NCBI GenBank assembly: GCA_946404705.1
Contig: CAMJES010000156.1
Coordinates: forward strand, 1 to 5,716
DNA from: an uncultured Ruminococcus sp.
Lineage (GTDB): Bacteria > Bacillota > Clostridia > Oscillospirales > Ruminococcaceae
Direction: 5' to 3'
DNA length: 5,716 nt
Shown here: positions 1-5,716 of the stretch, piece after piece
Position numbering within the stretch: position 1 is the first letter of the stretch
Layout of the letters: every line of letters begins with the position of its first letter
Notes under the pieces: generated by a model
What the model was told of the DNA's origin: nothing
What the model saw: the letters and a program-made list of their open reading frames with translations, nothing else
Databases searched by the model: none
Made by a program: the position numbers and the translations under genes

Positions 1-46
1 ACCACCGAGATCTACACTCTTTCCCTACACGACGCTCTTCCGATCT
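1..46 (+). other. Illumina P5 / TruSeq Read 1 adapter (sequencing artefact)
   Basis: These bases match the last 46 nt of the 58-nt Illumina TruSeq universal (P5) adapter, from ACCACCGAGATCTACAC through GACGCTCTTCCGATCT, with only the first 12 nt of the oligo missing. This is synthetic sequence, not genome. It corresponds to the reverse complement of a Read 2 read-through. On the minus strand it extends the neighbouring regulator frame with the false tail DRKSVV and a false stop, so that gene must be read as truncated at base 47. Confidence 0.98.
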
Positions 47-531
47 ATCTTCTCCTGCCGCGGCAGCTTTTCGGAACATAACCCGATAAATAATTCATAG
101 AGCATAATGTTCTTGCGATGCTCTTTTAACGGCTCCGAGCTGTGAAAAAGCCTGTTAAGCGCCAATAATCTGTCCTCATGCACAGTTCCCGAAAGTCCGC
201 TCATTTTTTTCGGCAGTATGATATCATCGCCGTTCGGTTCAGCGTTATGCAGATAAAAATGTACATATATCCAACCCGTTCCGCGCAGAGTTTCGCGCTT
301 CCCGAAATGCCGCAGACCGCTGTGCAGGAAAAACAGCTCCCCTGCCGCTATCTCATAGTCGCGTCCTTCCTCGGTGACATACATCACTCCGTCGGTAACA
401 TATATAAGCACATTGAAATCCGCGGTTCTGTCCATGTGGTAAAAATTCTCCGAGGCGGTGAGAATATCGCAGTCGGTGACATTCGGAAGATTTACCGTAT
501 CAAGATATATGCTGTTCATATTATTTTCCAT
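47..531 (-). CDS. AraC-family transcriptional regulator, N-terminal sensor part (3'-truncated)
   Basis: Partial regulator; 161 complete codons are genomic before the contig edge. The visible part is the AraC-type cupin sensor domain (AraC_binding, PF02311 type). Its core, roughly residues 35-90, contains LIYVTDGVMYVTEEG, then YEIAAGELFFLHSGLRHFG, then a WIYVHFYLH strand, followed by a helical linker. The family normally runs about 270-300 residues with two C-terminal helix-turn-helix motifs; these are missing because the clone ends, not because of a mutation seen here. The start at 531 (MENNMNS) is chosen because GGAGAG lies 13 nt upstream, a slightly long spacing. The in-frame ATG at 550-552 has no Shine-Dalgarno. 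It is divergent from the GH127 gene, so it probably senses an L-arabinose-containing sugar and controls that gene; this is inferred from context. The apparent C-terminal DRKSVV is adapter. Confidence 0.87.
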
Positions 532-552
532 ATATATAATACAACTCTCCAT

Positions 553-580
553 TTTAAACAGGATATATTAATATTATAAT
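553..580 (+). promoter_or_regulatory. Weaker promoter for the GH127 gene
   Basis: On the plus strand a perfect TATAAT (575-580) is preceded at 16 nt by TTTAAA (553-558), which matches the TTGACA consensus at four of six positions. The poor -35 box and short spacer would suit a promoter that needs an activator such as the divergent AraC-type protein. Its -10 box overlaps the minus-strand -10 box on the near-palindromic ATTATAAT at 573-580. Confidence 0.45.
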
Positions 581-601
581 ACATATAGATACCGATTTCA
601 A
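573..601 (-). promoter_or_regulatory. Promoter for the AraC-family regulator
   Basis: On the minus strand TTGAAA (596-601) is followed after exactly 17 nt by a consensus TATAAT (573-578). This is a good sigma-70/SigA-type promoter. Transcription would begin near 566, leaving a leader of about 35 nt that contains the GGAGAG before the start at 531. The call rests on pattern only. Confidence 0.6.
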
Positions 602-610
602 CCATTTCAA
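595..610. repeat. Tandem 7-bp direct repeat, possible regulator-binding site
   Basis: ATTTCAA occurs at 595-601 and again at 604-610, a 9-bp period. The first copy overlaps the -35 box of the regulator promoter. A repeat in a short divergent promoter region is a reasonable operator candidate, for instance for autoregulation. AraC-type sites are usually longer and spaced nearer two helical turns, so this is weak. Confidence 0.3.
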
Positions 611-628
611 AAAAATCTTGCAGCAAAA

Positions 629-634
629 AAGGAG
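629..634 (+). promoter_or_regulatory. Ribosome binding site of the GH127 gene
   Basis: AAGGAG lies 7 nt before the ATG at 642. This spacing decides the start. The in-frame ATG at 636 is only 1 nt from the site, and the in-frame TTG at 618 lies upstream of it, so neither is a likely start. Confidence 0.8.
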
Positions 635-641
635 AATGTAT

Positions 642-2543
642 ATGAAGATACAAAAACAGATACCCGTGACCGCATATAAGGCTTCGGGCTTTATCGGAAA
701 ATATCAGCAGCTTGTGCGCGAAACCGTTATACCCTATCAGCACAGCGTTTTGTGGGATAAAGCTCCCGATACGGAAAAAAGCCATGTCGCCGCCAATTTT
801 ATAAACGCAGGAAAGGCGCTTCGCGGCGAGGACACGGCTGACGGATTTTACGGCATGGTGTTTCAGGACAGCGACGCCGCAAAGTGGCTTGAAGCTGCGG
901 CGTATTCTCTTGCAGTACATCCCGATGAGAACCTTGAAAAGCAGGCTGACGAGCTTATCGAACTTATTGCCGCCGCTCAGGACAAGGACGGATATCTGAA
1001 TACATATTTTACTGTAAAAGACACCGAAAAGCGCTGGACGAACCTGCTCGAAGGACATGAACTCTACTGCTCGGGACACATGATAGAAGCCGCCTGCGCT
1101 TATTACGAAGCAACGGGCAAAAAAACGCTCCTTGACGTTGCTTCAAGAAATGCGGAATGCATTTATAACAGATTTGTTGTGCAGGATATCAAAGGCTGGC
1201 CGGGACATCCCGAGATAGAGCTTGCACTTTTGAAGCTGTACCGCCTTACGGGAAACGAGCATTTTCTTATTCTTTCAAAAAAGTTTATAGACGAGCGCGG
1301 AACAGACCCGACATTCTATGCGCATGAGGCGGAAAAAAGGGACTGGACTGTGTGGGGCTGCGACCCATGGGATAATGATTACCGCCAGAGCGGAAAGCCC
1401 GTCCGCGAGCAGTCCGAGGCGACCGGTCACGCCGTTCGCGCAGTATATCTGTATACGGGCATGGCTGACCTTGCCTCCGAAACGGACGACAAGGAGCTTT
1501 TGGAAGCCTGCCGCCGCTTGTGGAACAACATCGTCCAAAAGAAAATGTATATCACCGGCGGTATAGGCTCGACCGTTATAGGCGAAGCATTTACCGTTGA
1601 TTACGACCTGCCGCCCGACACCGCCTATTCGGAAACCTGCGCCGCAATAGGACTTCTTTTCTTCGGCGGAAGAATGCTTGAAAACGAAATAAATGGCGAA
1701 TACGGCGATGTTATGGAGCTTGCGTTCTACAACACCGTCCTTGCAGGTATGCAGCTTGACGGAAAGCGATTTTTCTATGTAAATCCCCTTGAAATTGATA
1801 TGGGCATATCGGGAACTGCCTGCACCCACAGACATGACCTTCCCGTCCGTCCGAAATGGTATGCCTGCGCTTGCTGTCCTCCGAATGTCGCAAGGCTGAT
1901 AGGTTCGATAGGAGCTTATGCTTACGGCGAAAGCGCAGACACTTCATACTGTCATCTGTTCGCAGCAGGAAGCGTCCGCTTCTCAAATGGAATGGCTCTG
2001 GAATGTACAACGGACTACCCGTACGATATGACAGTAAAATACAAAGTATCGGGAAACGGCAAGCTTGCAGTTCGTATACCTGCATGGAGCAGAAGCTTCG
2101 CTATATCCGTAAACGGTGCCGACTTTTCACAAGCTCCCGAAAACGGATATGTCTATATTGAAGTAAACGGCAATGCTGATATTAAATTTGTTTTTGACGG
2201 AACACCGTCATTTGTAAGAGCGTCGTGCAAAGTTCCAAGACTTGCAGGAATGACTGCGCTTACGCGCGGGCCGCTTGTTTACTGCTTTGAGGGAACGGAT
2301 AACGGCAGGGTAAGCGAGCTGCGCATCGACCGAAGCTCTGCACCCGAAGTCGGCGAATATGACCCCAATCTTCTCGGCGGAACCGTAAAGCTTACGGCAA
2401 AAGCAGAGCGCATCACCGACTGCGGAGGCCTTTACACAAGCGAACCCGAACAATGCACCCCCTGCGAAGCCGTTGCCGTACCGTATTACACTTGGGGAAA
2501 CCGCGGCGAAAACGAAATGCGTGTATGGATGAATATTTGCTGA
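642..2543 (+). CDS. Glycoside hydrolase family 127 (beta-L-arabinofuranosidase type)
   Basis: Complete 633-residue enzyme of the GH127 / DUF1680 family (PF07944). The characterised member HypBA1 (658 aa) removes terminal beta-L-arabinofuranose from arabino-oligosaccharides using a zinc-bound cysteine nucleophile. The key residues are all visible: the GEAF acid/base Glu315, zinc ligands Glu331 and Cys333 in SETCAA, and the double cysteine Cys411-Cys412 in CACCPPN, where Cys411 is the expected nucleophile. They align with HypBA1 Glu322, Glu338, Cys340, Cys417 and Cys418 with an offset of 6-7. The conserved GHAVRA (His263) is also present. Residues to about 430 form the (alpha/alpha)6 barrel; the rest is beta-sandwich and ends in the family-typical NRGENEMRVW. 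No signal peptide is seen, so it should act in the cytoplasm on imported oligosaccharides. Other GH127 members act on different sugars, so the exact substrate is open. The last codons abut a possible sequence junction, so the final residues (MNIC) may not be native. Confidence 0.93.
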   Translation: MKIQKQIPVTAYKASGFIGKYQQLVRETVIPYQHSVLWDKAPDTEKSHVAANFINAGKALRGEDTADGFYGMVFQDSDAAKWLEAAAYSLAVHPDENLEKQADELIELIAAAQDKDGYLNTYFTVKDTEKRWTNLLEGHELYCSGHMIEAACAYYEATGKKTLLDVASRNAECIYNRFVVQDIKGWPGHPEIELALLKLYRLTGNEHFLILSKKFIDERGTDPTFYAHEAEKRDWTVWGCDPWDNDYRQSGKPVREQSEATGHAVRAVYLYTGMADLASETDDKELLEACRRLWNNIVQKKMYITGGIGSTVIGEAFTVDYDLPPDTAYSETCAAIGLLFFGGRMLENEINGEYGDVMELAFYNTVLAGMQLDGKRFFYVNPLEIDMGISGTACTHRHDLPVRPKWYACACCPPNVARLIGSIGAYAYGESADTSYCHLFAAGSVRFSNGMALECTTDYPYDMTVKYKVSGNGKLAVRIPAWSRSFAISVNGADFSQAPENGYVYIEVNGNADIKFVFDGTPSFVRASCKVPRLAGMTALTRGPLVYCFEGTDNGRVSELRIDRSSAPEVGEYDPNLLGGTVKLTAKAERITDCGGLYTSEPEQCTPCEAVAVPYYTWGNRGENEMRVWMNIC

Positions 2544-2813
2544 TACTATCGGGTTAAAAGCTTTTGTGATACCGCAAAGCTGTTCTTCCGTTATCATATT
2601 TGCAAACGCAGCGGAAAATGCCATTCCCATAAGCATAAAATTCAGCACGGGCGAAGGCATAAGATATTTGTTGCACAGTATACCGAGCAGAGATGTTATC
2701 AGTATTCCGACAATAATTATGCATAACGAAAGCTTTGTATTCCTGCATTTTCTCAAAGCAAAGCCTGCCGGAATTCCTGCAGCTGCGCCTACTATCAGCG
2801 GCAAAAATATCAT
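2544..2813 (-). pseudogene. Cation:proton antiporter fragment, downstream piece (3' end lost)
   Basis: Ninety codons continue the antiporter homology in a different frame from the piece before it. Three hydrophobic segments are visible, at about residues 2-20 (FLPLIVGAAAGIPAGFAL), 29-47 and 56-73 (LNFMLMGMAFSAAFANMI). The family-like TEEQLCGITKAFNPIV follows, where a central loop leads into the next transmembrane helix. Similarity stops there: beyond 2544 the frame runs antisense through the GH127 gene and encodes nothing membrane-like. Its ATG overlaps the preceding TGA by 4 nt (ATGA), but no Shine-Dalgarno precedes it, so I prefer a single-base deletion in one ancestral gene to a second coupled gene. 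The last third or so of the usual 400-residue protein is missing. Confidence 0.65.
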
Positions 2814-3118
2814 TCAGGTATCATATAAATTTTCATTGCGCCGCCCGAAATATGCCGTGCAACGACCGAGATCACCGTGAAAAACACAGCCACTCCAACC
2901 ATATCATCCAAAGCCGCCATAGGTATCAGCGTTTTGGTAACTTCGCCCTTTGTGTGAAATTCATTTACGATAGAAAGCGCAGGAGCAGGAGCGGTCGCAA
3001 GTGCAATTCCGCCGAAGATAAACGCAAGATACAACGGAATTCCCGAGAAATAAAACACAATTCCGAACACAAGCATAACAAGTGCAAACGTTCCAAGCGA
3101 CTGCGCAAGCGTTGTCAC
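2810..3118 (-). pseudogene. Cation:proton antiporter fragment, upstream piece (5' end lost)
   Basis: A 102-residue open frame beginning at a GTG encodes the middle of a CPA-superfamily Na+/H+ antiporter, a membrane protein that exchanges cations for protons. Visible are a transmembrane helix (LGTFALVMLVFGIVFYFSG), the ALATAPAPAL segment, and the KTLIPMAALDDMVG helix, whose paired Asp71-Asp72 match the ion-binding acidic pair of the electrogenic type. Intact relatives are about 400 residues and have roughly 100 residues before this point. Here the same frame reaches a stop at 3146-3148, so those helices are missing. No Shine-Dalgarno precedes the GTG. The frame ends in MIPE at a TGA, and the homology resumes one frame over. 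It is unlikely to make a working transporter. Confidence 0.68.
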
Positions 3119-3250
3119 CTGCCTTTCAAGGGAGCCTGACGCAGAATTGGATTATTATATCCGAGTATTTGTCTATAGGTTGGTTTGGAATTAGTATTAG
3201 TCTTACGGTTGATTTGGAATTAGAATTAAGTATAAGGAACCCAGCTCCTC
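3119..3250. other. AT-rich non-coding spacer with no recognised gene
   Basis: Between the antiporter fragment and the ppdK terminator there is no convincing reading frame. Around 3116-3140 a motif of the type CCTTTCAAGGGAGCC resembles, from memory, the dispersed palindromic repeats common between genes in gut Clostridia. It lies right where the antiporter similarity ends and could be the point at which two sequences were joined. The remainder is AT-rich and holds the short direct repeat listed separately. Confidence 0.4.
3178..3230. repeat. Two imperfect 23-24 bp direct repeats
   Basis: GGTTGGTTTGGAATTAG at the start of 3178-3200 and GGTTGATTTGGAATTAG at the start of 3207-3230 are copies 29 bp apart. 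They differ by a G/A and a T/A substitution and one added base near the end. The function is unknown. They lie beyond the ppdK terminator and are not part of a gene that I can recognise. Confidence 0.6.
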
Positions 3251-3297
3251 AAAAAAAGAAAACCCCGTATCTGACGGTCAAACTGTCGGATACGGGG
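3251..3297 (-). terminator. Rho-independent terminator of ppdK
   Basis: Bases 3263-3297 form a 15-bp hairpin with a 5-nt loop. The outer nine pairs (CCCCGTATC with GATACGGGG) are perfect and the inner six include two G-T pairs. On the minus strand the stem is followed at once by TTTTCTTTTTTT (3262 down to 3251). It starts 64 nt after the ppdK stop codon. The plus-strand side has only a weak T run, so it works mainly for ppdK. Confidence 0.9.
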
Positions 3298-3361
3298 TAA
3301 TATTTTGGGTTTAATTCAAGGTCGTTTTTACAACATTCTTGGTTTTAAACCTTTTATCAGC

Positions 3362-5678
3362 TTACTTCTGCTCGGAGATAGCTGCCTGAGCTGCTGCAAG
3401 ACGAGCGATAGGCACACGGAACGGTGAGCAGGATACATAGTCAAGACCAATCTTGTGGCAGAATTCTACGGATGTAGGATCGCCGCCGTGTTCGCCGCAG
3501 ATACCGATGTGGAGGTTCGGGTTAACGGGCTTGCCAAGCTTGATGGACATTTCCATGAGCTTGCCTACGCCGACCTGATCGAGCTTAGCGAACGGATCGT
3601 TCTCGAAGATCTTTGTATCATAGTAAGCATTGAGGAACTTACCTGCGTCATCTCTGGAGAAGCCAAATGTCATCTGTGTGAGGTCGTTTGTACCGAAGCA
3701 GAAGAAGTCAGCTTCCTTAGCGATATCGTCAGCTGTGAGAGCTGCACGAGGAATTTCGATCATTGTACCAACTTCGTACTTGAGGTCGGAGTTAGCTGCT
3801 GCGATCTCAGCGTCAGCTGTCTTAACAACGATATCCTTAACGAACTTAAGCTCCTTAACCTCGCCTACGAGCGGGATCATGATCTCGGGCTTAACGTTCC
3901 AGTCGGGATGAGCCTTCTTAACGTTGATAGCAGCCTTGATAACAGCCTTAGTCTGCATCTTAGCAATTTCGGGATATGTTACAGCAAGACGGCATCCGCG
4001 GTGACCCATCATCGGGTTGAATTCGTGGAGACCTGCAATGATGTTCTTGATAGTTTCAACGGACTTGCCCTGAGCCTTTGCAAGAGCTTCAATGTCAGCT
4101 TCTTCTGTAGGAACGAATTCGTGGAGAGGAGGATCGAGGAATCTGATTGTAACGGGGCAGCCCTCAAGAGCTTCGTAGAGTGCTTCAAAGTCAGCCTGCT
4201 GCATAGGTTCGATCTTAGCAAGAGCTGCTTCTCTCTCTTCAACTGTATCGGAGCAGATCATTTCACGGAATGCTGCAATTCTGGAAGGTTCAAAGAACAT
4301 ATGCTCAGTACGGCAAAGACCGATACCCTCTGCACCGAGTTCTCTTGCCTTCTTAGCGTCAGCAGGAGTATCAGCGTTAGTTCTAACCTTAAGCCTTCTG
4401 TACTTGTCAGCCCAAGCCATAACTCTGCCGAATTCGCCTGCGATAGAAGCGTCAACGGTAGGAATGATCTCACCGTAGATGTTACCGGTTGTACCATCGA
4501 TGGAGATGTAGTCGCCCTCGTTGAATACCTTTCCGCCGAGTTCGAACTTCTTGTTTTCTTCATCCATCTTAATGTCGCCGCATCCGGATACGCAGCATGT
4601 ACCCATACCACGAGCAACAACAGCAGCGTGAGAAGTCATACCGCCGCGAACTGTGAGGATACCCTGAGCAACCTTCATACCTGTGATATCTTCGGGAGAT
4701 GTTTCAAGACGAACGAGAACTACCTTTTCACCCTTAGCGTCCCAAGCTTCAGCATCGTCAGCTGTGAATACAACCTTACCGCAAGCAGCTCCGGGAGAAG
4801 CACCGAGGCCCTTTCCGAGAGGAGTTGCAGCCTTGAGAGCCTTAGCGTCAAACTGCGGGTGGAGGAGTGTGTCGAGGTTTCTGGGGTCGATCATAAGAAC
4901 AGCTTCCTGCTCTGTCTTGTGGCCTTCGTCAACGAGGTCGCAAGCGATCTTGAGAGCAGCCTGAGCAGTTCTCTTACCGTTACGGCACTGGAGCATATAG
5001 AGCTTACCGTTTTCAACGGTGAACTCCATATCCTGCATATCGTGATAGTGGTTTTCGAGGATATCGCAAACCTTGATGAACTGATCGTAAGCTTCGGGGA
5101 ACTTCTCTGCCATCTGAGCGATAGGCATAGGAGTACGAACGCCGGCAACAACGTCTTCGCCCTGTGCGTTTGTGAGGAACTCACCCATGAGCTTCTTTTC
5201 GCCTGTTGCAGGATCTCTTGTAAATGCAACGCCTGTACCGGAGTTGTCGTTGAGGTTACCGAATACCATAGGCATTACGTTAACTGCAGTACCCCAGGAG
5301 TAAGGAATATCGTTGTCACGGCGGTATACGTTTGCACGGGGGTTGTCCCATGAACGGAATACAGCTTCGATAGCGAGCTTGAGCTGTTCAACAGGATCGG
5401 AGGGGAAGTCCTTGCCGAGCTGGTTCTTATATTCAGCCTTGAACTGTTCAGCAAGTGTCTTGAGATCGGCAGCAGTAAGTTCAACGTCGAACTTAACGCC
5501 CTTTTCTTCCTTCATCTTGTCGATAAGCTGTTCAAAATACTTCTTGCCGACTTCCATAACAACGTCGGAGAACATCTGGATAAATCTTCTGTAAGAGTCA
5601 TAAACGAATCTTTCGAATGCAGGATCGGGGTTGCCTGCGATCATAGCAGCAACAACATCGTCATTAAGACCGAGGTTG
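3362..5678 (-). CDS. ppdK: Pyruvate, phosphate dikinase (5'-truncated)
   Basis: This cytoplasmic enzyme interconverts pyruvate + ATP + Pi and PEP + AMP + PPi. In many Clostridia it serves glycolysis (ATP gain from PPi) or gluconeogenesis in place of, or alongside, pyruvate kinase. There are 771 genomic residues, numbered here from the first complete codon (Asn). In order: the rest of the ATP-grasp domain (NLGLND, then FRSWDNPRANVYRR and QGEDVVAGVRTP), the central phosphohistidine domain with GGMTSHAAVVARG (catalytic His350), and the PEP/pyruvate TIM barrel with GLCRTEHMFF, FLDPPLHEFVP, FGTNDLTQ and CGEHGGDP (catalytic Cys727). These correspond to His455 and Cys831 of the Clostridium symbiosum enzyme (about 874 aa), so about 105 N-terminal residues are missing past the contig edge. 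The frame is otherwise intact and ends at TAA. An apparent GTG start with residues MCSSDL is pure adapter. Promoter and true start are outside the window. Confidence 0.97.
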
Positions 5679-5716
5679 AGATCGGAAGAGCACACGTCTG
5701 AACTCCAGTCACCGGC
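5679..5716 (+). other. Illumina TruSeq Read 2 / index adapter (sequencing artefact)
   Basis: From AGATCGGAAGAGCACACG through GAACTCCAGTCAC (5679-5712) this is the TruSeq indexed adapter. The last four bases, CGGC (5713-5716), fall where the sample index begins. It is not genomic. On the minus strand it supplies the false start and five residues (MCSSD), plus two bases of the following leucine codon, in front of ppdK. Confidence 0.98.

Noticed and set aside
178..579. Plus-strand open frame opposite the AraC-family gene.
   Set aside because: It is antisense to a clear cupin-domain protein, ends in the promoter region and has no recognisable features.
618..641. TTG at 618 or ATG at 636 as the GH127 start.
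   Set aside because: The AAGGAG at 629-634 is correctly spaced only for the ATG at 642; the other candidates lie upstream of it or 1 nt from it.
2208..2543. Continuation of the antiporter frame on the minus strand under the GH127 gene.
   Set aside because: The translation loses hydrophobic segments and family similarity beyond 2544, and the plus strand here is clearly GH127 coding.
2557..2566. AAAAGCTTTT palindrome just after the GH127 stop as a terminator.
   Set aside because: The stem is short, has no loop, is AT-rich and lacks a following T run; it also lies within the antiporter coding homology.
3082..3300. A 72-codon plus-strand frame running through the spacer and the terminator hairpin.
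   Set aside because: It starts inside the antiporter antisense, runs through the terminator stem, and has no Shine-Dalgarno or recognisable domain.
3455..5353. A 632-codon open frame on the plus strand opposite ppdK.
   Set aside because: The minus strand encodes an unmistakable PPDK with all catalytic motifs. The antisense frame has a cysteine- and serine-rich composition with no recognisable domain, and is a by-product of the biased codon use of ppdK.
47..5678. CRISPR array, tRNA, rRNA, phage or insertion-sequence genes.
   Set aside because: I found no regular spaced repeats, no tRNA-like cloverleaf or rRNA signature, and no transposase or phage protein in any frame.

Overview
The window is a short assembled contig, apparently from a low-to-mid GC Firmicute of the class Clostridia, most likely a Ruminococcus-like gut or rumen bacterium. 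That placement rests on the close resemblance of the encoded pyruvate phosphate dikinase to clostridial enzymes, on the GH127/AraC carbohydrate locus, and on strong Shine-Dalgarno sites. It is an inference, not a database result. Both ends are not biological: bases 1-46 are the Illumina P5/Read 1 adapter and bases 5679-5716 are the Illumina Read 2/index adapter. The genomic insert is therefore 47-5678, and both terminal genes are cut off and carry false adapter-encoded residues in a naive translation.

Layout. (1) 47-531, minus strand: N-terminal cupin part of an AraC-family regulator, with its DNA-binding half lost at the contig edge. (2) 532-641: a compact divergent promoter region with a good minus-strand promoter, a weaker plus-strand promoter sharing the same -10 core, and a short direct repeat. 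(3) 642-2543, plus strand: a complete glycoside hydrolase family 127 enzyme (beta-L-arabinofuranosidase type) with its catalytic and zinc-binding residues intact. (4) 2544 to about 3125, minus strand: an internal fragment of a cation:proton antiporter, missing both ends and carrying a frame break in the middle. (5) About 3126-3361: an AT-rich non-coding stretch with a short imperfect direct repeat and an intrinsic terminator. (6) 3362-5678, minus strand: pyruvate phosphate dikinase (ppdK), missing about 105 N-terminal residues at the contig edge.

How the parts work together. The AraC-type regulator and the divergent GH127 gene look like a classic regulator/enzyme pair for intracellular breakdown of L-arabinose-containing plant oligosaccharides. 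ppdK is an unrelated central-metabolism gene that interconverts pyruvate and PEP. The antiporter fragment sits abruptly between them. It stops exactly where the GH127 gene stops and starts abruptly beside the ppdK downstream region. It is either a pseudogene remnant or a sign that the contig joins pieces that are not adjacent in the genome; the untrimmed adapters make the second reading worth testing. I do not see a previously undescribed biological system here; the strongest unusual signals are technical (adapters, possible chimeric joins).
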